Part shown: positions 54,757 to 64,000 of the stretch, piece after piece | How positions within the stretch are numbered: the stretch's first letter is position 1 | Layout: every line of letters begins with the position of its first letter | NCBI RefSeq assembly: GCF_958295425.1 | Contig: NC_081143.1 | Span: forward strand, 23,245,281-23,309,280 | Length of the DNA stretch: 64,000 nucleotides | Origin: Solea solea | Taxonomy: Eukaryota; Chordata; Actinopteri; Pleuronectiformes; Soleidae | Direction: 5' to 3' | Translations under genes and position numbers: made by a program | The notes under the pieces: generated by a model | What the model was told of the DNA's origin: nothing | The model's input: only the letters and a program-made list of their open reading frames with translations | Databases searched by the model: none

Positions 54757-55079
54757 AGGACACTGTGAAGCTGCACAACGGGCCGGCAAAGAACAGCTAC
54801 ATGGAGCAAAGTTTCCACGGCCTCAACCCAGTGCTCAACATCCCTGTCAGCCTGGGCTACGTAGAGCAGGCCAAGAGGAACGCAGCCCTGACTGGCCTGG
54901 AGCTGGAGCGCTGGGTAGACAGCCTGGTGGGCGAGCTGTGGGAAGCGGCCGACGTCTGCTCCGTTGGCCCTACAGCCTGTCCTGTGATGCAGGCCTGCGC
55001 CAAGAACCCGTGGAGCTCCCAGAGCCCTGACCCCAAATCCCAGCTCAGAGCACCGAGAGCAGACGGGCGCATCAGGTAG
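54757..55079 (+). CDS. xylt1: Xylosyltransferase 1, exon 12 equivalent (C-terminus and stop)
   Basis: Completes Glu746, encodes residues 747-852 and ends with TAG at 55077-55079. It reads [40 protein letters not shown], then [20 protein letters not shown] and [12 protein letters not shown], and closes [18 protein letters not shown]. Human XYLT1 ends SPDPKSELGAVKPDGRLR, so the C-terminus is complete. Conserved cysteines in DVCS, TACP and QAC match human. The acceptor is GTTTCTCCAG. The same stretch is open on the other strand too, but that reading is a shadow of this exon. Confidence 0.97.
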
Positions 55080-55199
55080 CAGTGAGGCCTCCAGCTGGAC
55101 AGGAGGCCACGGCACAGGAGAGTCACTGTTGATTTTTTATTTATTCAAAGCATTTGTTGCAACCTGGGGGGGGAGGAAATTCCTCCTCTCTTTTGGGAG

Positions 55200-55215
55200 A
55201 ATAAAACTAAATAAA
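55200..55215 (+). promoter_or_regulatory. Proximal polyadenylation signals
   Basis: Two AATAAA hexamers, 55200-55205 and 55210-55215, lie 120-135 bp after the stop codon. Use of these would give a very short 3' UTR. Confidence 0.5.
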
Positions 55216-56075
55216 AAGTGGATTTTCAGGGCGGGGAAGGCTGTTTAAGAATGATTTTCACTTCCTCCCGTGGGATTCCTCCATTTAGGGGATTATGCTG
55301 GCTTTGCGATTTCAGTTTCTCACTGTATTTATTTTTCTAATCATGGCTGAGTTTTAACTGTGATCAAATGTTGCAATTTTTTTGAACACCTATTTTGCTG
55401 CTGAATGAATTATAAAGTCAGCTTGTAAAGCCCTGTGTGGGGGAGCAGTGGTCCTGGATTGTCAACACTGGTAGCAGAGCGAGATCTGCTGCAATAAGGC
55501 CTTAGCTGTAAGACGTGTTTGAGGAGGCCAATGTGCCTCCTTGACTTTTTACGTCGACAAAGAACAAAATGAGCTGATATCTGTGTGTTCACATGAATCC
55601 AAACGGTCGGAAGAAAAAAAGATTATTTTGATAACTCTCAAAAACGCTGAAAGCAAATTTACAAGTTACTGAGAAACGACACAAATTGCAGTGTAATTAA
55701 AGCCACTTTCTTTAAATCTCTGAGTTTTTCTGATAGGTCACTGACTCAGTTTGTAAATTAGTCGAATAAATCAGTAACAGCACAACTTCATTGAGTTCAG
55801 TGCCAGATTGCGATTGCGGAGCTGTTGTGGCTGCGCTCGCCATCTGCTGCCTGTCACATATCGTAAATGTGGAAAAGAAGAAGAAAATGCAAATACAGAG
55901 GCCTTTTTCCAGCATCATTACAAATATTTAGATAACAATAGAACATGTAGACACATTCATTGTTCTAGAGTCAGTATTTTAAGACGTAACATAGTGTAGT
56001 TTTCGTTTATCAAACCCAGATGTTGTGACAGGCGAAAAAAAGACAAAGATAGAACAGCTTTTTATTTTGTTGGTT

Positions 56076-56100
56076 CGTTTGTTTGTTTGTTTGTTTGTTT
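56076..56100 (+). repeat. (GTTT)n microsatellite
   Basis: About six GTTT units in the probable 3' UTR. Confidence 0.9.
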
Positions 56101-56223
56101 GCTTGTTTTTTACCAAACTGCCTCAAACTTGAAACAACAATCTCAAGCTGACCTTAAAATTCCCCATCCTTGAATTCAATGTCATCTTTTTTTTAATTAT
56201 TTTTATTTACCTTTTCTTTATGT

Positions 56224-56231
56224 TGTAAATA
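56224..56231 (+). promoter_or_regulatory. Pumilio-type element in 3' UTR, site 1
   Basis: TGTAAATA (UGUAAAUA in RNA), the consensus bound by Pumilio-family proteins. A chance match is possible in AT-rich DNA. Confidence 0.4.
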
Positions 56232-57468
56232 ATTCTATAAGAAGTCTCAAAAAAAATAGTATGAATGGTTGCTGGGGATGAGTCCATGAGTCGCTATTTA
56301 TTTCTAAGTTTATATTAATACTGATATTTTTAGTCAGTGACTAAATAACTGCGACGCTGCTTGGGCAGCATGATAAATATTTTTTTGTAAAGAAAGCCGC
56401 CTTTATTTACAAAGGCCAACAACCCCAAACTTATACGACACCTTTTTATGGCCCGCACCTGTGTGTTTGTCAGTGTTGTCCTGTCTGAATAGATTTCCTT
56501 GTCTTGGTTTCTTACATGGCTGTTTTTGCAAAGTGCATCATAAGAGGAAGCCACTCTGTCCTCAGAGGTCAGAGGTCCGATACACACACAAAAAAATAAA
56601 AAACACTCCTCACAAGCAAACACAAGATAATGTTGGAATTGAAGGAGAATCTGTGTGTTTTTTTGTTTATTTTTCCTATCTCTTTTTGGTGTTTTTCAGT
56701 TCCCGTTTGAGAATGATAACAAGTGGTAGTGATCTTCATGCTGTGACAATAATGTATAAATAAAAGTGAGTATTATTATATTGTGACTTGACTGCTAAAA
56801 ACATGGTTTATTAGAGCCGGGTCCGTGGCACCTTTTCAAATCGACGTCATTTTAAACACATTTTCTGCCATCAAGACAATCTGTGGACATTTGAGCCAGT
56901 TCATTCCCCCCCCCCCCCCACTGAGTGTGACACGGTGCCACAACACATCCGGAACAATGCGTGCGTACGGTTTGCACATCTGTCTTGAGTTTGAAATAAG
57001 GTTTATCCAAAGCCAATTAGGACTTCAATCTGTGATCGTCAACATTGTTTATCCATCACTCCAGCTGAGTGGCTGTTTTTTTTCTGGCTAATTAGGAGAC
57101 ATTACTGTTCATTAATGTCAAGTTCACCTTCCCTCTCTGTCGGATGTGTCTATTATAAACACTATCACTCATACCCTCTGAAAAAAAAATCGACGCTGTT
57201 TCCTGGGCTGAGGCTGCAAAGGACAATTTAGTTTAGTTTTTTTTTAATCTTTTAACTTTAAAGTGCCACCGTGCTCTCGATAATTACTTCACACAGCTCA
57301 GCATACTATGATATAAGTTCGGTGACAGTTTTGGAAACACAAAAAAATAAAAATTAAATAAATAAATGTAACTCAATGTGAAAGTCATATTTTGTAACTA
57401 AATGGTAAACAAATGAAGATGTACAGAGGTATTTTGTATTGAGATATTGTTTAAAAAGGTATTGTACA

Positions 57469-57476
57469 TGTAAATA
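57469..57476 (+). promoter_or_regulatory. Pumilio-type element in 3' UTR, site 2
   Basis: A second exact TGTAAATA, preceded by TTGTACA. It is about 570 bp before the distal AATAAA. Confidence 0.4.
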
Positions 57477-58043
57477 CAGACGTGGTAAAAATGAATTATG
57501 AAGAGTTTTTAAAAATGTCAATAATTGGGCACAAATGAATCCATGGTGTGTGTTTTCTAATCAAAGTGCATAACCTGTTTCAGTGTTTTTTGGACGACCG
57601 CCGTCGTCCCGTATGCCTCTCAGAGAAAATCACATGCCAGATTGTTGTTGTTCTTGCTGGAATGTATTGTTGAGCAACTGTTGCACAAGTTTCTCTGACT
57701 GATGTTAACCCCCCCATTATCTCTCTTTTCTTTTCTGGGGAGGCTCTGTGTGCCTTAGATGACTTTTAGAACCTTCTCTGCCCATTAAAGAAAAAGAAGA
57801 AAACACTTATTTTCTAACTTGTTTTGACATTACGTGAAGAATACCGCGAGTCTGTCAAGTGATTCACTGGTACCCGCAACACCAAAAAGATGTCTGCTGT
57901 TGTATATATATATCATCAGGCCTTCTGTTGTTATCGGCTTTTATGTTGGGGTTTTTTTGTTGTTGTTTTTTCATCCCTTTGTGGGATTTGTTTTGTTGTA
58001 CTTGACTGGCTTGTTTTTCTTCTCTCTGACTGCTTTTTTTGGA

Positions 58044-58049
58044 AATAAA
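58044..58049 (+). promoter_or_regulatory. Candidate distal polyadenylation signal
   Basis: AATAAA preceded by a long T-rich stretch (about 57950-58040) and followed within 30 bp by GT-rich sequence (CATGTCGACACGTGTCTTGTG), the usual layout of a strong cleavage site. It is the last AATAAA with this context before the satellite array. Confidence 0.5.
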
Positions 58050-61000
58050 ATTACATGGAAAAACTGCTCATGTCGACACGTGTCTTGTGCAGCAGTTATA
58101 CAGGTTGTCATTATGCTGTTGCTGCTTGTTGAAATGCAAGTGGCAATGCAGATAATTACATTTTCGTGGATAATATGTTTTCAATATGGGATATATTAGT
58201 GCCTGCTACTGTGTTAGGGTTAGAGTACTCAAAACATGCGATTTGATCGGGAATCATGTGCTATGATTTTTATTAGCATTTTGAGTAACCATAAAGACAA
58301 AAATTGCAAAAAAAAAAATGGAAATATTTTCCACATGCACATACACAAGAAAGGGAAATGGCCAAAAAAAGGAGAAAAACCAAGCCCACTTTGGAGCATC
58401 ACAGTGTCGTCAGACTTTAACATAGAGATGTGATTGAAACGTTAAAAGGGTCACAAGACTTGGGACTTTTTTCTCAAAAGTCATATGTTAGTATGTCGCC
58501 CAAAATGGAATAAAAAAAGTCATAGGTTAGTATGTCATCCAAAATGTGACGAAAAATTGATAGGTTAGTATGTCATCCAAAATTTGACAAAAAAGTCATA
58601 GGTTAGTAAGTCATCCAAAATTTTACCAAAACGTCATAGGTTAGTATGTCGTCCAAATTTTACCAAAACGTCATAGGTTTGTATGTCATCCAAAATTTTA
58701 CAAAAAAAGTCATAGGTTAGTATGTCATCCAAAATTTGACAAAAAAGTCATTGTGTAGTATGTCGTCCAAAATGTGACAAAAAAGTCATAGGTTAGTATG
58801 TCGTCCAAAATGTGACAAAAAAGTCATAGGTTAGTATGTCGTCCAAAATTTGACAAAAAAGTCATAGGTTAGTATGTCGTCCAAAATTTGACCAAAACGT
58901 CATAGGTTAGTATGTCGTCCAAAATTTGACCAAAACGTCATAGTTAGTATGTCATCCAAAATTTGACAAAAAAAGTCATAGGTTAGTATGTCGTCCAAAA
59001 TGTGACAAAAAAGTCATAGGTTAGTATGTGGTCCAAAATTTGACAAAAAAGTCATAGGTTAGTATGTGGTTCAAAATGTGACAAAAACGTCATAGGTTAG
59101 TATGTCATCCAAAATTTGACAAAAAAAGTCATAGGTTAGATGTCGTCCAAAATGTGACAAAGAAGTCATAGGTTAGTATGTCGTCCAAAATGTGACAAAA
59201 ACGTCATAGGTTAGTATGTCGTCCAAAATGTGACAAAAACGTCATAGGTAAGTATGTCATCCAAAATTTGACAAAAAAAGTCATAGGTTAGTATGTCGTC
59301 CAAAATGTGACAAAAAAGTCATAGGTTAGTATGTCGTCCAAAATTTGACAAAAAAGTCATAGGTTAGTATGTCGTCCAAAATTTGACCAAAACGTCATAG
59401 GTAAGTATGTCATCCAAAATTTGACCAAAACGTAATAGGTTAGTATGTCATCCAAATTTGACAAAAAAGTCATAGGTTAGTATGTCATCCAAAATTTGAC
59501 AAAAAAGTCATAGGTAAGTATGTGGTCCAAAATGTGACAAAAAAGTCATAGGTTAGTATGTCGTCCAAAATTTGACCAAAACGTCATAGGTTAGTATGTC
59601 GTCCAAAATTTGACCAAAACGTCATGTTAGTATGTCATCCAAAATTTGACAAAAAAGTCATAGGTTAGTATGTCATCCAAAATTTGACAAAAAAGTCATA
59701 GGTTAGTATGTCGTCCAAAATTTGACAAAAAAGTCATAGGTTAGTATGTCGTCCAAAATTTTACCAAAACGTCATAGATTAGTATGGTGTCCAAAATTTG
59801 ACCAAAACGTCATAGGTTAGTATGTCATCCAAAATTTAACAAAAAAGTCATAGGTTAGTATGTCGTCCAAAATTTTACCAAAACGTCATAGGTTAGTATG
59901 GTGTCCAAAATTTGACCAAAACGTCATGTTAGTATGTCATCCAAAATTTGACAAAAAAGTCATAGGTTAGTATGTCGTCCAAAATGTGACAAAAAAGTCA
60001 TAGGTTAGTATGTCGTCCAAAATTTGACCAAAATGTCATAGGTTAGTATGTCATCAAAAAATTTGAAAAGAAAGTAGTAGGTTAGTATGTCGTCCAAAAT
60101 GTGACAAAAAAGTCATAGGTTAGTATGTCGTCCAAAATTTGACCAAAACGTCATAGGTTAGTATGTCGTCCAAAATTTGACAAAAAAGTCATAGGTTAGT
60201 ATGCCGTCCAAAATTTGACCAAAACGTCATAGGTAAGTATGTCGTCCAAAATTTGACCAAAACGTCATAGGTTAGTATGTCGTCCAAAATTTGACCAAAA
60301 CGTCATAGGTTAGTATGTCGTCCAAAATTTGACCAAAACGTCATAGGTTAGTATGTCGTCCAAAATTTTACAAAAACGTCATAGGTTAGTATGTCGTCCA
60401 AAATTTTACCAAAACGTCATAGGTTAGTATGTCGTCCAAAATTTGACCAAAACGTCATAGGTTAGTATGTCGTCCAAAATTTTACAAAAACGTCATAGGT
60501 TAGTATGTCGTCCAAAATTTGACCAAAACGTCATAGGTTAGTATGTCGTCCAAAATTTTACAAAAACGTCATAGGTTAGTATGTCATCAAAAAATTTGAA
60601 AAGAAAGTAGTAGGTTAGTATGTCGTCCAAAATGTGACAAAAAAGTCATAGGTTAGTATGTCGTCCAAAATTTGACCAAAACGTCATAGGTTAGTATGTC
60701 ATCCAAAATTTGACCAAAACGTCATAGGTTAGTATGTCGTCCAAGATTTGAAAAGAAAGAAGTAGGTTAGTATGTCGTCCAAAATTTGACAAAAACGTCA
60801 TAGGTTAGTATGTCATCCAAAATTTGACAAAAAAGTCATAGGTTAGTATGTGGTCCAAAATGTGACAAAAAAGTCAGAGGTTAGTATGTGGTCCAAAATT
60901 TGACAAAAAAGTCATAGGTTAGTATGTCGTCCAAAATTTGACAAAAACGTCATAGGTTAGTATGTCGTCCAAAATTTGACCAAAACGTCATAGGTAAGTA

Positions 61001-61576
61001 TGTCGTCCAAAATTTTACAAAAACGTCATAGGTTAGTATGTCGTCCAAAATTTTACAAAAACGTCATAGGTTAGTATGTCGTCCAAAATTTGACCAAAAC
61101 GTCATAGGTTAGTATGTCGTCCAAAATTTGACAAAAACGTCATAGGTTAGTATGTCATCAAAAAATTTGAAAAGAAAGTAGTAGGTTAGTATGTCGTCCA
61201 AAATGTGACAAAAAAGTCATAGGTTAGTATGTCGTCCAAAATTTCACCAAAACGTCATAGGTTAGTATGTCATCCAAAATTTGACAAAAAAGTCATAGGT
61301 TAGTATGTCGTCCAAAATTTGACCAAAAGTCATAGGTTAGTATGTCGTCCAAAATTTGACAAAAACGTCATAGGTTACTATGGCATCCAAAATTTGACAA
61401 AAAAGTCATAGGTTAGTATGTGGTCCAAAATGTGACAAAAAAGTCATAGGTTAGTATGTGGTCCAAAATTTGACAAAAAAGTCATAGGTTAGTATGTCGT
61501 CCAAAATTTGACCAAAACGTCATAGGTTAGAATGTCGTCCAAAATTTGACCAAAACGTCATAGGATAGTATGCCGT

Positions 61577-61830
61577 CCAAAATCAGGTAAGAATGACTTG
61601 GAGTCTGTCAGGAGTTGGATTCGAACCAGTGTTCCTTGGGGTAGGGTGAGATCCAAAAGCCAGTGGCTTAAACCGCTTGGCTAATTAACTGTGTAGCTTT
61701 AGTGAACTCTATTTATTTGACACAAAAAACACTATGTTGTCCAACATCACACAAGAAGTCATTGTATAGTATGTTGTTCAAAATGTAACAAAAAAACACA
61801 TACTTTAGTATGTAATCTAAAATTTGACGA
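61577..61830. repeat. Non-satellite insert with diverged satellite units, copy 1
   Basis: Between standard 38-bp units lies a block that begins AATCAGGTAAGAATGACTT, includes the tRNA-like sequence at 61606-61689, and ends in a CACTATGTTGTCCAACATCAC hairpin-like stretch and two or three diverged satellite units (GTCATTGTATAGTATGTTG). The same block recurs at 62235-62480. Confidence 0.85.
61606..61689 (-). pseudogene. tRNA-Leu-like sequence with intact A and B boxes, copy 1
   Basis: Read on the - strand this 84-nt sequence has the size of a class II tRNA. It contains TAGCCAAGCGG (A box, consensus TRGCNNAGYNGG), a long variable region, GGTTCGAATCC (exact B box) and the 3' end TCCTGACA, as in vertebrate tRNA-Leu. 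The 5' acceptor side (GTTAATT) no longer pairs with TCCTGAC, and the D and T stems are partly broken, so it is not expected to be a working tRNA. It could be a decayed tRNA gene or the head of a tRNA-derived SINE. Confidence 0.75.
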
Positions 61831-62234
61831 AAAAGTCAGTGGTTAGTATGTCGTCCAAAATGTGACAAAAAAGTCATAGGTTAGTATGTCGTCCAAAATT
61901 TGACCAAAACGTCATAGGTTAGTATGTCGTCCAAAATTTGACAAAAACGTCATAGGTTAGTATGTCATCCAAAATTTGAAAAAAAAGTAGTAGGTTAGTA
62001 TGTCGTCCAAAATGTGACAAAAAGGTCATAGGTTAGTATGTCGTCCAAAATTTGACCAAAACGTCATAGGTTAGTATGTCATCCAAAATTTGACAAAAAA
62101 GTCATAGGTTAGCATGCCGTCCAAAATTTGACAAAATCGTCATAGGTTAGTATGTCGTCCAAAATTTGACCAAAAAGTCATAGGTTAGTATGTCGTCCAA
62201 AATTGGACCAAAACGTCATAGGATAGTATGCCGT

Positions 62235-62480
62235 CAAAGATCAGGTAAGAATGACTTAGAGTATGTCAGGAGTTGGATTCGAACCAGTGTTCCCTGGGGT
62301 AGGGTGAGATCCAAAAGCCAGTGGCTTAGACCGCTTGGCTAATTAACTGTGAAACTTTACTCTATTTATTTTACACAATAAACACTATGTTGTCCAACAT
62401 CACACAAGAAGTCATTGTATAGTATGTTGTTCAAAATGTAACAAAAAACTCATACTTTAGTATGTAATCTAAAATTTGAC
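62235..62480. repeat. Non-satellite insert with diverged satellite units, copy 2
   Basis: Second copy of the block at 61577-61830, about 658 bp away in the same orientation and differing by scattered substitutions and a small deletion in the AACTCTATTTATTT part. Confidence 0.85.
62264..62347 (-). pseudogene. tRNA-Leu-like sequence with intact A and B boxes, copy 2
   Basis: Same length as copy 1. The A box TAGCCAAGCGG and B box GGTTCGAATCC are unchanged, while at least two bases outside them differ from copy 1 (one in the D-arm side and one in the variable region). Confidence 0.75.
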
Positions 62481-64000
62481 CAAAGAGTCATAGGTTAGTA
62501 TGTCGTCCAAAATTTTACAAAAACGTCATAGGTTAGTATGTCGTCCAAAATTTGACAAAAACGTCATAGGTTAGTATGTCATCAAAAAATTTGAAAAGAA
62601 AGTAGTAGGTTAGTATGTCGTCCAAAATGTGACAAAAAAGTCATAGGTTAGTATGTCGTCCAAAATTTGACCAAAACGTCATAGGTTAGTATGTCATCCA
62701 AAATTTGACAAAAAAGTCATAGGTTAGTATGTCGTCCAAAATTTGACCAAAACGTCATAGGTAAGTATGTCGTCCAAAATTTGACCAAAACGTCATAGGT
62801 TAGTATGTCGTCCAAAATTTGACCAAAACGTCATAGGTTAGTATGTCGTCCAAAATTTGACCAAAACGTCATAGGTTAGTATGTCGTCCAAAATTTGACC
62901 AAAACGTCATAGGTTAGTATGTCGTCCAAAATTTGACCAAAACGTCATAGGTTAGTATGTCATCAAAAAATTTGAAAAGAAAGTAGTAGGGTAGTATGTC
63001 GTCCAAAATTTTACAAAAACGTCATAGGTAAGTATGTCGTCCAAAATTTGACCAAAACGTCATAGGTTAGTATGTCGTCCAAAATTTGACAAAAACGTCA
63101 TAGGTTAGTATGTCATCAAAAAATTTGAAAAGAAAGTAGTAGGGTAGTATGTCGTCCAAAATGTGACAAAAAAGTCATAGGTTAGTATGTCGTCCAAAAT
63201 TTGACCAAAACGTCATAGGTTAGTATGTCATCCAAAATTTGACCAAAACGTCATAGGTTAGTATGTCGTCCAAAATTTGAAAAGAAAGAAGTAGGTTAGT
63301 ATGTCGTCCAAAATTTGACAAAAACGTCATAGGTTAGTATGTCATCCAAAATTTGACAAAAAAGTCATAGGTTAGTATGTGGTCCAAAATGTGACAAAAA
63401 AGTCAGAGGTTAGTATGTGGTCCAAAATTTGACAAAAAAGTCATAGGTTAGTATGTCGTCCAAAATTTGACCAAAACGTCATAGGTTAGTATGTCGTCCA
63501 AAATTTGACCAAAACGTCATAGGTTAGTATGTCGTCCAAAATTTTACAAAAACGTCATAGGTTAGTATGTCGTCCAAAATTTTACAAAAACGTCATAGGT
63601 TAGTATGTCGTCCAAAATTTGACCAAAACGTCATAGGTTAGTATGTCGCCCAAAATTTGACAAAAACGTCATAGGTTAGTATGTCATCAAAAAATTTGAA
63701 AAGAAAGTAGTAGGTTAGTATGTCATCAAAAAATTTGAAAAGAAAGTAGTAGGTTAGTATGTCGTCCAAAATGTGACAAAAAAGTCATAGGTTAGTATGT
63801 CGTCCAAAATTTGACCAAAACGTCATAGGTTAGTATGTCATCCAAAATTTGACAAAAAAGTCATAGGTTAGTATGCCGTCCAAAATTTGACCAAAACGTC
63901 ATAGGTTAGTATGTCGTCCAAAATTTGACCAAAACGTCATAGGTTAGTATGTGGTCCAAAATTTGACAAAAACGTCATAGGTTAGTATGTCATCCAAAAT

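Larger units (their letters stand above)
55080..58070 (+). other. xylt1: Probable xylt1 3' UTR
   Basis: From the stop codon onward the sequence is AT-rich, lacks the dispersed repeats seen in the introns and has several AATAAA signals (55200-55205, 55210-55215, 56759-56764, 58044-58049) and ATTAAA at about 57784. The human gene is known to have a long 3' UTR, so the distal signal near 58044 is a reasonable end. A (GTTT)n run lies at 56076-56100 and a C-run at about 56907-56918. The end point is inferred, not seen. Confidence 0.5.
58479..64000. repeat. 38-bp tandem satellite array, running off the window end
   Basis: At least 5.5 kb, about 145 units, of a 38-bp repeat, with some 37- and 39-bp units. 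On this strand the unit begins GTCATAGGTTAGTATG and goes on TCGTCCAAAATTTGACCAAAAC. Common variants are TCGTCC or TCATCC or TGGTCC; ATTTGAC or ATGTGAC or ATTTTAC; and CAAAACG or AAAAAAG before the next GTCATAGG. Stops in every frame make it non-coding. It is interrupted by two tRNA-like blocks and has higher-order structure. The first units are diverged from the consensus, as expected at an array edge. Confidence 0.97.

Noticed and set aside
54609..55115. 168-residue open frame on the - strand
   Set aside because: It overlaps xylt1 exon 12, whose + strand product matches known XYLT1 closely; the opposite frame is a shadow.
61606..62347. Functional tRNA-Leu genes
   Set aside because: The A and B boxes are good but the acceptor stem and much of the D and T stems do not pair, and the anticodon arm is poor.
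58479..64000. CRISPR-like array of regular 38-bp repeats
   Set aside because: The repeats are directly head to tail with no unique spacers, and the genome is a vertebrate one. It is a satellite.

Overview
The window is vertebrate, almost certainly teleost fish, nuclear DNA. It has one protein-coding gene with GT-AG introns of 0.65 to 6 kb, many (CA)n microsatellites, and dispersed short DNA transposons and L2-like LINE tails of types common in ray-finned fish. No prokaryotic, organellar or viral genes are recognised.

The gene is xylosyltransferase 1 (xylt1), on the + strand. Ten coding exons (17722-18307, 24271-24443, 26359-26561, 30519-30599, 32515-32731, 33383-33559, 37623-37888, 42767-42965, 48816-49149, 54757-55079) join in frame into 2559 nt, that is 852 residues plus a TAG stop. 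They match human XYLT1 exons 3 to 12. From the first encoded residue (human Asp135) to the end, the fish protein is 27 residues longer than the human one: 25 extra in the exon 3 linker and one each near the ends of exons 9 and 10. The cytoplasmic tail, Golgi membrane anchor and start of the stem (human exons 1 and 2) were not found and probably lie upstream. The enzyme transfers xylose from UDP-xylose to serines of proteoglycan core proteins, the first step of chondroitin and heparan sulfate synthesis.

Layout: 1-17721 is intron or 5' flank with microsatellites and dispersed repeats. 17722-55079 holds the coding exons and nine introns carrying hAT-like elements, a TTAA-flanked MITE, L2-like LINE tails and a large foldback palindrome that fills most of intron 7. 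55080 to about 58070 is the probable 3' UTR, with several AATAAA signals and two Pumilio-type motifs. From about 58479 to the window end runs a 38-bp tandem satellite of about 145 copies.

The most unusual feature is inside that satellite: two 84-bp tRNA-Leu-like blocks on the - strand, 658 bp apart. Both keep good A-box and B-box sequences (internal RNA polymerase III promoter elements) although the cloverleaf stems have decayed. The array also shows a higher-order repeat of about 2.53 kb.
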